A stretch of DNA of 64,000 nt from an uncultured Methanobacterium sp. GTDB lineage: Archaea; Methanobacteriota; Methanobacteria; Methanobacteriales; Methanobacteriaceae. A program made the translations under genes and the position numbers. The notes under the pieces are model-generated. The model was not told the origin of the DNA. It did not search any database and saw only the letters and a program-made list of their open reading frames with translations. Shown here in pieces: positions 49,511-60,027 of the stretch; position 1 is the first letter of the stretch; every line of letters starts with the position of its first letter. The stretch is taken from contig NZ_OY762552.1 in assembly GCF_963666025.1 (NCBI RefSeq), forward strand, positions 2,816,501-2,880,500, read 5' to 3'.

Positions 49511-49827
49511 TGTTTACCCCCTTCAGGTATACTATTGCAGTGTTATTTTTCTTCCTGTTTTTATTTATTTTTTATTATTTAATCTGTGGGGACACTAATT
49601 GTGATTTAATTAATTTAAAAATAATAGTGAATCCCCAGAGGATAGTGACTCCTAATAGGAATAAAAATATAATCTTGGGAAAAATAGAGATAAATTGGTT
49701 AATTTTCAATGAATTACGCCAAAATATCAATCAATTTACTGTTTACAGTTAAATCAATTTAGTATTTACAGTAAAAAAATAGAATATGGTTTAAAATGAG
49801 TGAAAATAAAAAAATTCTGAGTAATTA

Positions 49828-50340
49828 TTACTCAGAAGCGGTAGGTGGGTTGAATACTCTCTGTGCTAATTCCTGGTCCAGCATGTAAATTCCACTACCT
49901 GATTCTCCGGCTAGTTTAACTTTTTGCAGGACTCCACTGGCAGATTCCTCCTCTTCAACCTGTTCAGCCACGAACCACTGGAGGAAGTTGTTGGTGGCAT
50001 GGTCTGACAGTTCAAGGGCCAGGTCCACCAGTCCGTTTATTAGGCTGGTGACCATCTGCTCGTGTTCATATACATGTTCAAAGGCAGCTACAGATGAATC
50101 CCATTCACTCTGCGGTTTTTCAATCTCTGCCAGGAGCACACGGCTACCTCTCTGCACCAGGTAATCGTAGAACTTCATAGCGTGGCTTAATTCTTCCTGG
50201 GCCTGGACACGCATCCAGTTACCAAAGCCGGGCAAATCCTGATCTTCAAAGTAAGCCCCCATGGCCAGGTATAGATAACCAGAGTAGAGTTCCCTATTTA
50301 ACTGGTAATTCAGGGCCTCTTCCATCTTCTCATCTAACAT
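49828..50340 (-). CDS. ftnA: Ferritin
   Basis: A 170-aa four-helix protein that oxidises and stores iron in a 24-subunit shell. The ferroxidase-centre residues are in place: Glu in LNRELYSGYLYLAMG (~18), the ExxH pair in AQEELSHAMKFYDY (~50-53), Glu in AFEHVYEHEQMV (~94) and Gln in NFLQWFVAEQVEEEE (~120-128). It follows the usual bacterial-type non-haem ferritin length. Its place between peroxiredoxin and the rubredoxins fits limitation of free iron during oxygen exposure. A T7-containing tract follows the stop. Confidence 0.93.
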   Translation of the reverse strand: MLDEKMEEALNYQLNRELYSGYLYLAMGAYFEDQDLPGFGNWMRVQAQEELSHAMKFYDYLVQRGSRVLLAEIEKPQSEWDSSVAAFEHVYEHEQMVTSLINGLVDLALELSDHATNNFLQWFVAEQVEEEESASGVLQKVKLAGESGSGIYMLDQELAQRVFNPPTASE

Positions 50341-50469
50341 ATCTTTTCACTTCCATTAAAATGCATTTAACTGTCAGTACACATTTACCTATCCAGTAAA
50401 TATCTACCTCTCAGTAAACATCTACTAATCAGCAATAACGATTTTAAAAAAATATATTTTAAATTATTC

Positions 50470-50631
50470 TTAATCTACTGGTTCAAACAGGTCTTTATCT
50501 GCACCGCACATTGGACAGACCCAATCATCTGGCAAGTCCTCAAAGGCGGTTCCAGGTTCGATTCCAGCCATGTCATCTCCTACTTCAGGGTCGTAGATGT
50601 ATCCACAGGGTTTACAAAGGTATTTTTGCAT
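50470..50631 (-). CDS. Rubredoxin 1 (canonical)
   Basis: A 53-aa electron carrier with one Fe(Cys)4 centre: CKPC at residues 6-9 and CPMC at ~39-42, with the typical YIYDPEVGD and PGTAFEDLPDDWVC segments and an acidic C-terminus (KDLFEPVD). AGGTGG precedes ATG 50631. It likely carries electrons to oxygen-detoxifying enzymes such as flavodiiron protein or rubrerythrin encoded elsewhere. Confidence 0.93.
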   Translation of the reverse strand: MQKYLCKPCGYIYDPEVGDDMAGIEPGTAFEDLPDDWVCPMCGADKDLFEPVD

Positions 50632-50779
50632 AATATTCCACCTCTTTTTTAATTAGCTTCATGATTAATTCATGAAATTCATATTTTTAATGATTCAGGA
50701 TATTTTAATTATTAAGGTATGGATCTTTATTCATTACCATGGATTCATTGTGGTACGTTTTAAAAAAATATTCTAAATT

Positions 50780-50938
50780 CTAGATAGCAATAAAACGGAA
50801 TTTCCCCGCACCACACTTAGGACAGTTCCAGTTATCAGGTAAATCTTCAAAAGCAGTTCCTGGCGGAGTATTGGTTCTTGGTTCTCCATCTTCAGGATCG
50901 TAGATATAATTACAAACCTTGCATTTGTATCTTTTCAT
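50780..50938 (-). CDS. Rubredoxin 2 (basic variant)
   Basis: A 52-aa rubredoxin: CKVC and CPKC iron ligands, YIYDPEDGEPRTNTPPGTAF in the middle, and a C-terminus GKFRFIAI that differs from the acidic tail of rubredoxin 1. GGTGAT lies six bases before ATG 50938. It starts only 16 bases after the stop of rubredoxin 3, so these two are co-transcribed. The basic tail and shared FIAI ending set copies 2 and 3 apart as a sub-pair. Confidence 0.92.
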   Translation of the reverse strand: MKRYKCKVCNYIYDPEDGEPRTNTPPGTAFEDLPDNWNCPKCGAGKFRFIAI

Positions 50939-50953
50939 TGTATATCACCCCTA

Positions 50954-51112
50954 TTAAATTGCAATAAAACGGGTTTTATTGGCTCCACAGTGAGGACAGA
51001 ACCAGTTATCAGGCAGGGTATCAAATTCAGTTCCAGGGCCAGTTCCATTACGCGGTTCACCAGTTTCGGTGTCGTAGATATAGCCACAAACTTTGCATTT
51101 GTATCTGCTCAT
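50954..51112 (-). CDS. Rubredoxin 3 (basic variant)
   Basis: A 52-aa rubredoxin: CKVC and CPHC iron ligands, YIYDTETGEPRNGTGPGTEF in the middle, C-terminus NKTRFIAI. AGGTGG lies six bases before ATG 51112. It is the most upstream of the three tandem copies and closest to copy 2, indicating a recent duplication within the cluster. Confidence 0.92.
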   Translation of the reverse strand: MSRYKCKVCGYIYDTETGEPRNGTGPGTEFDTLPDNWFCPHCGANKTRFIAI

Positions 51113-51259
51113 TTAACCACCTATTAATAACTACCATTTCTAATGATTTTTTTATATTTTGAGCTTCTGTAAATGGGTAATTCCACAGTTTAACCTGGAA
51201 TTATCATTAGTTATTATGCACGTCTCTGGTTAATAATCATATTGGTGATGCTGTTAATG

Positions 51260-51709
51260 TTATTTTTTCTTTAATTTCTCCCAAAGCTCAATATCTCCGG
51301 GAACCACATTAAAAAGGGGGTTGGTAAGGGGTAAATCCTTTCGATTCGACATTCTCTTTATTTCCTGGTATTTCACAGGGTCCCTTTTTTTGAGTTTTTT
51401 CTTGAGATGTTCCAGTTCATATAATATCTGTCCATGGGTAACTGGAATCTGTTTAGAAGTACGCTTAACCCCTATTTTCTCCAGGTTAAAATTGTATCCC
51501 CTTTCATTTGCTTCTAAATAAACATGGTTTAGGTAAGTGTCCAGAAAAATAAGGGGTTGTTCTTCTTTTTTAAAACGAATCAGTTGAGGATGATTGAGGT
51601 AACCTTTGGTTTTCCCATCTAAAACTGCCCTGGCGAGTAAACCCTCTCTCCAGAGTGCCACTAATCCTTTACTATCCAGATACTTTGGATGGAGGCTCCA
51701 GAGTCTCAT
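51260..51709 (-). CDS. Pyrimidine dimer DNA glycosylase (T4 endonuclease V-like)
   Basis: A 149-aa protein of the Pyr_excise family. The N-terminal MRLWSLHPKYLDSKGLVALWREG places Arg and Leu-Trp in the pattern expected for these small base-excision repair enzymes; other conserved segments are LLARAVLDGKTKGYLNHPQL and MSNRKDLPLTNPLF. The family removes UV-induced thymine dimers or has related glycosylase activity. The gene is scattered among prokaryotes and viruses, which suggests transfer; this is general knowledge, not tested here. Confidence 0.82.
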   Translation of the reverse strand: MRLWSLHPKYLDSKGLVALWREGLLARAVLDGKTKGYLNHPQLIRFKKEEQPLIFLDTYLNHVYLEANERGYNFNLEKIGVKRTSKQIPVTHGQILYELEHLKKKLKKRDPVKYQEIKRMSNRKDLPLTNPLFNVVPGDIELWEKLKKK

Positions 51710-51778
51710 GTTGCACCAATATTATCTACAAAAACTATTGGATTAAAATAAAAAAAATATTTTACTAATTGCAGTATT

Positions 51779-52174
51779 TTATTTAACCAGCAAAACAGGT
51801 ACTGATATCTTTTTAATGGCACTTTCAGCTACACTGCCCATTATTAGCCTTTCAAACCCTGTTTTACCGTGTGTGCTTAGTACCACCAGATCGGCACCTG
51901 CCTTCTCGGTTATCTTGGCCATATCATTTGTAGGACTCCCAACAATCAATATTTCATGGACATCTACATCCATTTCCTTACCCTTCCTTTGCACTTCATG
52001 GAGGATGGCTGTACCCTCTTCCTCCAGCACCTCGTAAGGATATATAAGTTTATCATCGATTATGTGAACTGCAACAACCACAGAACCCAGTTTTTTGGCT
52101 AGTGTTAATGCAGTGTCTTCAGCCTTTTTAGAATACTCTGATCCGTCAGTTGGAACCATTATGGTGTTGAACAT
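51779..52174 (-). CDS. Universal stress protein (UspA family)
   Basis: A 131-aa UspA-fold protein. It begins with the usual strand MFNTIMVPTDGSEYSKKAED and ends with the ATP-binding loop region VLSTHGKTGFERLIMGSVAE followed by SVPVLLVK. The G-x2-G-x9-G-S motif of ATP-binding members is present (GKTGFERLIMGS). It probably binds ATP as a dimer; the role is stress-related by family. It is single on its transcript between the glycosylase and the flavin reductase gene. Confidence 0.9.
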   Translation of the reverse strand: MFNTIMVPTDGSEYSKKAEDTALTLAKKLGSVVVAVHIIDDKLIYPYEVLEEEGTAILHEVQRKGKEMDVDVHEILIVGSPTNDMAKITEKAGADLVVLSTHGKTGFERLIMGSVAESAIKKISVPVLLVK

Positions 52175-52345
52175 ATTTTAACTTCCCATTTATTTTTCAA
52201 GTGATCCCCTAATTTTTTTATATTCAATAATATGTGTTTAATCAATTTTATTTTTATCCAATCTCAGAGTTGATTGCTCCTTTAGAGTTTATTACCCTTA
52301 TATTTTTATTACCCTATTTTTCACAAATTTCCAGGAATTCCAGGT

Positions 52346-52897
52346 TTAATCCACTTTCCGGCGGTGATCCCCCACCACAAAGTCTTTACCACCTAAATGG
52401 AGAATGGGTTTGGCAGATTCCACATCCAGAAGTCCTTCCTTAATGGCATCTTCCCGGACACCAACTTTCAAAACACGACCCACCACTAACTGGTGATCAC
52501 CACATTCACGGGTAAATTCAACCTTACACTCCATATGGGCCAGGCATTCCTTGATCCAGGGTGGTGAAACTTCAGATGAATCCATTTGGGTCAATCCTGC
52601 TTTTTCAATTTCACTGACTCCCTGAGGGAATTTTTCACCGGTAACCCAGAGTTCATTGAGGATATCCGCGGTGGGGATGTTTACTACAAATTCTTGAGTT
52701 TCTTCCAGGTTCTGGTACGTATGGTGCCGGGGAACCGATGCCACTGCAATTAACGGAGGATCTACAGATACAGGCATGGTAAAAGAAAAAGGGGCAGCGT
52801 TAACCTCTCCCTTTTTACTTACGGTACTAATTATCATGGTAGGGCGAGGGGCCAGTACCCGGTAAAAGCTTTCTACATCCAGACTTTTAAATTCCAT
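52346..52897 (-). CDS. Flavin reductase-like FMN-binding protein
   Basis: A 183-aa protein of the flavin reductase (split-barrel) family. Diagnostic segments are LAPRPTMIISTVSKKGEVNA, PFSFTMPVSVDPPLIAVAS and FVVNIPTADILNELWVTGE near the N-terminal half, which bind FMN. It probably reduces or carries flavin with NAD(P)H or F420H2; the partner is unknown. The gene reads toward the UspA gene and starts 94 bp after the atwA stop on the same strand. Confidence 0.85.
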   Translation of the reverse strand: MEFKSLDVESFYRVLAPRPTMIISTVSKKGEVNAAPFSFTMPVSVDPPLIAVASVPRHHTYQNLEETQEFVVNIPTADILNELWVTGEKFPQGVSEIEKAGLTQMDSSEVSPPWIKECLAHMECKVEFTRECGDHQLVVGRVLKVGVREDAIKEGLLDVESAKPILHLGGKDFVVGDHRRKVD

Positions 52898-52990
52898 TGA
52901 ACCATCTCCTTAATTCTCTTGAGTATATTTTGTGAGATATTAGATCCAATAATACCTTTTCCAATAAGATCCAGTTTTTCCAAATTGGAT

Positions 52991-54724
52991 CTAGTTTTCC
53001 ATTAATTGTTCTTTCCACTGGGAGATATCCTTAAGATAATCTGCTCCACAGCTTTTAATGAATTCTTCACACTCTTCATCGGGATCTCCGTCTCCAATGA
53101 GTTTTCCCTGTTCCATACGGATGGCACGGGTGGAGAGTTCATCAATGAAGTCAATATGATGGCTGACCATAATAATGGTGGTATTGAATTCCTTATTTAT
53201 ACGTTTAAGGGAATTAGAAACCATACGCAGGGTTATTGGGTCTAGATCTCCGAATGGTTCATCTAAGATCAGAACCTTGGGCTTGGTTGAAAGTACCAGG
53301 GCCAGTGTCGCCCTAACTTTCTGACCACCGGATAACTCATAGGAACGGCGGTTTAAAATGTCCATGGGAAGATCCAGGGCTTTGAATATTGGTTCAGCAT
53401 ATTCTTTGACCTCATTATCAGGGAAACTAGGGAAAAGAGTGTCCAAAATACTTCCAGATAGTCCTAATTGTTCCAGGCGCTGTTTTGCTTCATTTTCTGG
53501 TAGATCAGTTAGCTGATAAAGAACATCCAGTGCCAGGTCACTTATACCCATCTCTTCTGCTTTTTTCTTTGCTTCATCCACTACGGTTATTCCTTTGATT
53601 CCCAGTCTTCCTGCAATCTGATCCTTAATAGTGGCATGGTGTACCAGTGCAAACTCCTGATGCATGAATCCCATCTGCCGACGGATATTCATCCGGTTAA
53701 TTCCCGGCTGATGCATGTCCACCCATTCACCATCCAGTTTAAAGGAAACAACACCGGCATCTGGAAGATCCAGACCACCAATCATACGCAGCAGCACGGT
53801 TTTACCAGCACCACTTTGTCCAATGAGGGAAACAATCTCCCCATCACTAACATCAAAACTTACATCCTTCAATTCCAGGACGTTACCTCCTTTAAGAAGA
53901 TAGAACCTCTTCTCCAGATCCCGTGTTTTAATTACAGTATCTCCCATACTTTCAGGGTCACGTTTGGGTAGTTCTGGTTCCATTTTCTGGATGAATTTCT
54001 TAATTATTTCATCGGGTGATCCTTCATCCACCACCTTACCTTCATCCATTAGAATCAGTCTATTGGAGAGGTAATGGTGAATTTCTGGTAAGTGTGATAC
54101 CAATACAACAGTAACTCCTAAATCCTCATTTATTGCTTTTATTGCATCTAAAATTTCCTGCTTTGTTTTAGGGCATGACATGGTGGCAGGCTCATCCAGT
54201 AAAAGAACTTTAGGCTTCTTAGCTAATTGTCGGGCCATGATGAGTCTCTGTTTTTCACCACCGCTTAATACCGGGGCAAAATGATTGGCCTTATGATCCA
54301 GACCCACCACACGCAGGATCTCCATTGCCTCGTCTTCAAACTCGCTATAAGCAAAGTCAAAGTCAGTTAATGCTTCATCCCCGTATTTAGTCCCGTAGAG
54401 TTTCCTTATAACATTATTCAAAGCTGTTTCTGACCATAATCCAAAAGAACGTTGCAAATGAATGGCGGTTATCTTACGCAGTTTGCGGGAATAGTAAGTG
54501 GTGGATTCAGGGGTTACTGTCACATCATCTACGGTAATTTTCCCCTCATCGAATGGTTCCACACCCCTGAGGATACGCAGAAGGCTGGTTTTACCGGATC
54601 CACTGGTTCCAATAATACCCACAATTTCTCCCTTTTTAACTTCCAAGTTAACCTGATCCAGAGCCTTTATTTCTGGACCTTCCTCCATGTGGTAAGTTTT
54701 TGATAGATTTTCAACCTTTATCAT
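52991..54724 (-). CDS. atwA: Methyl-coenzyme M reductase system component A2
   Basis: A 577-aa protein with two ABC ATPase domains. Domain 1: Walker A GTSGSGKTSLLR (~36), signature LSGGEKQRLIMARQL, Walker B VLLLDEPATMS. Domain 2: Walker A GQSGAGKTVLLR (~300), signature LSGGQKVRATLALVL, Walker B VLILDEPFGDLD. Domain 2 contains the long helical insertion (~380-460, VLYQLTDLPENEAKQRLE) typical of this family. There are no membrane helices; it is the ATP-dependent component that helps reactivate the nickel F430 centre of methyl-CoM reductase. Universal in methanogens and a strong marker for the organism. Confidence 0.93.
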   Translation of the reverse strand: MIKVENLSKTYHMEEGPEIKALDQVNLEVKKGEIVGIIGTSGSGKTSLLRILRGVEPFDEGKITVDDVTVTPESTTYYSRKLRKITAIHLQRSFGLWSETALNNVIRKLYGTKYGDEALTDFDFAYSEFEDEAMEILRVVGLDHKANHFAPVLSGGEKQRLIMARQLAKKPKVLLLDEPATMSCPKTKQEILDAIKAINEDLGVTVVLVSHLPEIHHYLSNRLILMDEGKVVDEGSPDEIIKKFIQKMEPELPKRDPESMGDTVIKTRDLEKRFYLLKGGNVLELKDVSFDVSDGEIVSLIGQSGAGKTVLLRMIGGLDLPDAGVVSFKLDGEWVDMHQPGINRMNIRRQMGFMHQEFALVHHATIKDQIAGRLGIKGITVVDEAKKKAEEMGISDLALDVLYQLTDLPENEAKQRLEQLGLSGSILDTLFPSFPDNEVKEYAEPIFKALDLPMDILNRRSYELSGGQKVRATLALVLSTKPKVLILDEPFGDLDPITLRMVSNSLKRINKEFNTTIIMVSHHIDFIDELSTRAIRMEQGKLIGDGDPDEECEEFIKSCGADYLKDISQWKEQLMEN

Positions 54725-55191
54725 CCTTTATCACCATTATCCCTTTTTATTTTCATAATATGGGCTTCGTATCCCAGAAAATTTATTTTTAATTGAAGAT
54801 TAATCATTATCTCTTAAACATAATCTCTTTTAAGCATCTCGGGATATATAGATGTTGTTTGATTTTTTATAAATTAGATATCATAACCTCTTCTAAAAGG
54901 ATCTCATGGCCTATCAATTATCTCCTGAGAACATTCTGAATATATCAATACTCTGTTACTTAAAATATGATCCGTTCTATCTCTAATTTACATTAATATC
55001 TCTCATAACTCCATATTCCGGGATTTATAAGTAACCTCTTTAAATTAGCTATCTTTGACCTTGTTTGGTTAATTATTTATGCTGGTTGAAAGAGAGAAGT
55101 ATTTAAATAGAAATTGATCCTACGAAAATTAAAAATCCGACTAAAATTAACCTAAGAATAATCCTGTGAATTGTAATTTAATTGAATATAG
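54725..55191. other. AT-rich divergent region between atwA and nadM
   Basis: About 470 bp without genes, repeats or clear structures before the minisatellite at 55192. It should contain the atwA promoter on the minus strand. Phrases such as AACATTCTGAATATATCAAT and ATCTCTCATAACTCC recur loosely but no unit could be defined. Confidence 0.35.
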
Positions 55192-55286
55192 AATCTTTAT
55201 TAAACTTAAAAATCTTTATTAAACTTAAAAATCTTTATTAAACTTAAAAATCTTTATTAAACTTAAAAATCTTTATTAAACTTAAA
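55192..55286. repeat. Perfect 19-nt x 5 minisatellite upstream of nadM
   Basis: AATCTTTATTAAACTTAAA is repeated five times with no mismatch and no spacer, from 55192 to 55286, ending 58 bases before the nadM start. Perfect identity suggests recent expansion or active slippage. Each unit contains a TATA-like TTTATTAAA, so copy number could alter promoter strength. It lacks the spacers of a CRISPR. Confidence 0.95.
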
Positions 55287-55344
55287 ATATAATTATAATA
55301 GCTATGTGATTAAATCCATTGACTTAACGATCTGGTGTTTTATT

Positions 55345-55869
55345 ATGAGAGGACTTCTGGTTGGGAGAATGCAACCCGTGCATAGGGGACATATTCAGGT
55401 TATTGAAAGGATCTTAGATGAAGTGGAAGAAGTAATCATTGGAATTGGCAGTGCACAGGTCAGCCACTCTATTAAAGACCCATTCACTGCTGGTGAAAGG
55501 GTGATGATGATCACCAAGGCCCTTGCTGAAAATAACGTGCGTGCATCACGTTATTACATCATACCAGTACAGGATATTGAATGTAACTCCCTCTGGGTGG
55601 CTCATATGGAAATGTTAACACCTCCATTTGAACATGTGTATTCGGGTAATCCCCTGGTACAGAGACTTTTCACAGAAAAGGGATATAAAGTTACTGAACC
55701 ACCGTTATTCAATAGAGAAATTTATTCAGGGACAGAAGTCAGGCGTAGAATGCTTTCTGAAGATAACTGGGAAGAGTTGGTCCCGGAATCCGTGGTGGAA
55801 GTTATTAATGAAATTGATGGTATTTCAAGAATTAAACAGTTAGCAAGACGAGAGGTAAGTGAAGTATGA
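55345..55869 (+). CDS. nadM: Nicotinamide-nucleotide adenylyltransferase (archaeal NadM)
   Basis: A 174-aa enzyme that joins NMN and ATP to form NAD. The nucleotidyltransferase motif GRMQPVHRGHIQVI (HxGH) is at residues ~7-20, followed by IGIGSAQVSHSIKDPFTAGE and the ISGT-like YSGTEVRRRM near 130. ATG 55345 (MRGLLVGRM) is the normal family start; an upstream in-frame GTG at 55306 would add 13 residues. Its TGA overlaps the ATG of moaE (GTATGA), so translation is coupled. Confidence 0.94.
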   Translation: MRGLLVGRMQPVHRGHIQVIERILDEVEEVIIGIGSAQVSHSIKDPFTAGERVMMITKALAENNVRASRYYIIPVQDIECNSLWVAHMEMLTPPFEHVYSGNPLVQRLFTEKGYKVTEPPLFNREIYSGTEVRRRMLSEDNWEELVPESVVEVINEIDGISRIKQLARREVSEV

Positions 55870-56306
55870 TAATTGCCAGAATAATTTCAGATTATGAGGA
55901 AATCATCACTTTGAATGATTTAACCAAACAGATTAAACAAAGCAGTTCTATTGATGAGTGTGGTGCAATATTCACCTTTGAGGGACTTGTTAGAGGAAAG
56001 GATGATGCTAAAACCACGGATAAACTCGCACTCACCACCCCTGACACTGAAAAAACTGAAAATGAACTTAAAAACATTTTAGGTCAGGTTCAGGATAAAC
56101 ACGGGGTGAAAGATATTGCAGTGGTCCACTACCTGGGTCAATTCAAACCCGGTGATCCCCTATTCCTGGTGGCAGTATCAGGAGGCCACCGGCATGAAAC
56201 CCGGGCTGCACTGGAAGAAATAATTGAAAGGGTTAAATACGAATTGGACTTTAAAAAAGAGGAAGAAGGTAGTGCAGGCAGTAACATCATCATGTCCGGG
56301 GGTTAA
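55866..56306 (+). CDS. moaE: Molybdopterin synthase catalytic subunit-like protein
   Basis: A 146-aa protein of the MoaE family, which builds the dithiolene of molybdopterin with the small sulfur carrier MoaD. Supporting segments: CGAIFTFEGLVRGK near residue 35, VVHYLGQFKPGDPLFLVAVS (~95-115), the HRHETRAALEEIIERVKYEL motif and a Lys-rich DFKKEEE. The protein fits the MoaE size. Molybdopterin serves formylmethanofuran dehydrogenase in methanogens. Overlaps nadM by four bases. The mobA gene lies ~4 kb away. Confidence 0.85.
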   Translation: MIIARIISDYEEIITLNDLTKQIKQSSSIDECGAIFTFEGLVRGKDDAKTTDKLALTTPDTEKTENELKNILGQVQDKHGVKDIAVVHYLGQFKPGDPLFLVAVSGGHRHETRAALEEIIERVKYELDFKKEEEGSAGSNIIMSGG

Positions 56307-56396
56307 ATTAAATTTAGTATTATGGGGTAATCTAATTGAAAATATCATGGTATATTATTATGTGGGGGTTAAATATGGATTGTATGGGGGTTACAG

Positions 56397-57554
56397 ATGA
56401 AGTCTATCAGGGATAGTGTCCATGGGGATCTTCATTTAGAGGAGTTTGAAGTTCGATTAACAGATACTCCAGAAATCCAGCGCCTGAGAAGGATTAAACA
56501 GCTAGGATTCACCTACCTGGTGTACCCTGGTGCCAATCACAGCCGTTTCGAACACTCCATAGGAACCATGTACCTGGCATCACGACTGGCCCGGAACCTC
56601 CAGCTGGATGAAGATACCCATACCCTGGTGCGAAGCTGTGCTCTGCTCCATGATGCTGGTCACGGACCATTTTCTCATGTATCAGAACGGGTTCTTGATT
56701 CATCCCACGAAGAACTAACCTCCAAACTCATTAAAGAATCACAGTTAGGAGATATTTTATCTGAAAAGTTTTCAGTGAAGGAAGTTTTAAAGGTTATCAG
56801 TGGTGAAGGTCCTCTGGGTCAGATGATATCTGGAGAACTGGATGTTGACCGTATGGACTACTTATTACGAGATTCTCATTATACGGGGGTTGCTTATGGA
56901 GTTATAGATGTAGAGCGACTTATTTACAACATGAAACTGGATGATGGAATTCTCCTCCTCCAAAGTAAAGGTGTTCAGGCTGCTGAATCCATGCTACTGG
57001 CACGCTATTTCATGTACCCCAGTGTTTATCAGCATCACACCACTCGAATTGTTAACTCTATGTTCAGACGGTGCCTGGGGAAACTCCTGGAAATGAAGGT
57101 TATCAATGAACATGAAATCTACCGTTACGATGATACTGATATTATTTCACTGGCCAGGTTAGAAGAAGGTTATATTCAAGATATTATGGGGCGACTGGAT
57201 ACCAGACAGCTTTACAAACGGGTATATTCCCTGAAATTTGATGATATTAGTCATCCTAAACGTATATTCCAGATGAGTGACTCGACTATCCAGAAAGTAG
57301 AAGAAGAGATAGCCGATGATCTGGGTGTTGATAAAGATTTTATACTGGTTGATGTTCCAGAGTATCCCATTTTCCATGAAATGTCCACTCCTGTATCTCT
57401 CAATGGGGATACGGTAATGTTGGGTGATGTTTCCAATCTGGTTATGGCCTTAAAAGATGTCCGTTTCAACCATGCGGACCTTTGTATATACCTCCCTGAA
57501 GAATATGCAGCTTCTGCCTCTAAACTTAACTTCATTGATTATTTGAATCTATAG
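56397..57554 (+). CDS. HD-domain phosphohydrolase (dNTPase-like)
   Basis: A 385-aa metal-dependent phosphohydrolase. The HD motif is complete: His in NHSRFEHSIGTMYLA (~47-53), HD in CALLHDAGHGPFSH (~83-84), and the distal Asp in LDVDRMDYLLRDSHYTG (~157). The opening SIRDSVHGDLHLEEFEVRL and EIQRLRRIKQLGFTYLVYPG are hallmarks of the COG1078 group related to dGTPases. The substrate could be dNTPs or another nucleotide. GGGGGTTACAG precedes ATG 56397. Confidence 0.88.
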   Translation: MKSIRDSVHGDLHLEEFEVRLTDTPEIQRLRRIKQLGFTYLVYPGANHSRFEHSIGTMYLASRLARNLQLDEDTHTLVRSCALLHDAGHGPFSHVSERVLDSSHEELTSKLIKESQLGDILSEKFSVKEVLKVISGEGPLGQMISGELDVDRMDYLLRDSHYTGVAYGVIDVERLIYNMKLDDGILLLQSKGVQAAESMLLARYFMYPSVYQHHTTRIVNSMFRRCLGKLLEMKVINEHEIYRYDDTDIISLARLEEGYIQDIMGRLDTRQLYKRVYSLKFDDISHPKRIFQMSDSTIQKVEEEIADDLGVDKDFILVDVPEYPIFHEMSTPVSLNGDTVMLGDVSNLVMALKDVRFNHADLCIYLPEEYAASASKLNFIDYLNL

Positions 57555-57759
57555 GCTAGTAATTATAGGATAGTAATGTAGTATGGATTTATATGAGATA
57601 TTAATTTGAATTGGATTACCTTAAACTCACAGACTCACATCTTTAGATAGTTGATAATTGGGATAACTAATAGTAATTAAATATGGAACTATAATTGGAG
57701 TTAATTGAGATCTTAAATTAATCCTTAAATCAATTTTATTTAATTAAACAGGATATGAT

Positions 57760-58319
<560 letters not shown>

Positions 58320-58323
<4 letters not shown>

Positions 58324-58883
58324 TCCCGGATGATGAGTTCATTCAGACCAAGAACGTTCCAGGGCCTACCAAGGAAGAGGTAAGGTGCCTGGTGATGTGC
58401 AAAGCCAAGATTTCCTCACAAGACACCGTGGTTGATGTGGGATGTGGTAGTGGGGGATTAACACTGGAATCCGCCCAAAGAGCATTAAACGTCATTGCAC
58501 TTGATAAAAATCCTGAAGCCATAAATTTAACCCGGAAAAACCTGGAAAAACACGGTTTAACCAGTAAAGTCCAGCTTTTGGAAGGAGATGCCCTCCAGGT
58601 TCTGGAAGGTATTAACTCCTTTGATGTACTTCTCGTGGGGGGTAGCAGTGGTGATCTTCCCCTTATAATACAACAGGGATATGAAAAGCTTGAAAAAAAT
58701 GGGAGAATGGTGATAACATCCATTCTACTTGAAACAAGAGTGGAAGCAGTTAATTCGATTAAAAATATTGGATTGGTCCCGGATGTGGTTGAAGTAACCA
58801 TTGCCAAGGGTAAAATCACAGAAAGAGGAACCATGATGATGGGAAGAAACCCAATTACCATTATTTCAGCGGTGAAGGTCTAA
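58320..58883 (+). CDS. cbiT: Cobalt-precorrin C15-methyltransferase (decarboxylating) CbiT
   Basis: A 187-aa SAM-dependent methyltransferase of the corrin ring, acting on C15 with loss of a carboxyl group. The SAM-binding VVDVGCGSGGLTLESA (~38-53), the acidic end of strand 2 (VIALDKNPEA) and LLVGGSSGDLPLIIQQGYE match CbiT. The start at ATG 58320 (MIPDDEFIQTKNVPGPTKEE) is the family N-terminus. It supplies B12-type cofactor used by methyltransferases of methanogenesis. Confidence 0.92.
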
Positions 58884-59008
58884 CTGTAAAATGTTAAGTT
58901 GTGGGCTAATGTAAAATGTTATTAATTTACACTTTCCGGGATTAACACTTCCCCTGATTAAGATTAGTACTGATTCAAATTGATATAGATAAAAAAATAG
59001 GTGAATTA

Positions 59009-59776
<768 letters not shown>

Positions 59777-59859
59777 GGGTTAGAAATATCTGATTAATGG
59801 TTACTTATTGCCTGTGAAAAATTTCCTACCTTATTTTTTTTATTTATTCCGATTCAAGA

Positions 59860-59920
59860 AAATTTTATTTTTAGATGTAATGATTTTATTTTTAGATTCT
59901 AGAATTTATTTTTAGATAGA
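59860..59920. repeat. Three-copy TTTATTTTTAGAT repeat
   Basis: ATTTTATTTTTAGAT appears at about 59861 and 59882, and as AATTTATTTTTAGAT at about 59903, roughly every 20 bases, between two genes. Confidence 0.6.
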
Positions 59921-60027
59921 AAATTCTTGGAAATTATTCCATATTCCTATCCAGATAACCAGATTATTCCGCAACCTTTTTAAGTGGTGCTACCAATAAA
60001 TTTAAAAAACTAAATGTGGTTGATTTA

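Noticed and set aside
49510..49752. 80-codon plus-strand frame between peroxiredoxin and ferritin
   Set aside because: It lies in the AT-rich upstream region of the peroxiredoxin gene, lacks a ribosome site and has low-complexity Ile/Asn content.
55192..55286. CRISPR array
   Set aside because: The repeats are directly adjacent without spacers and no cas genes are present.
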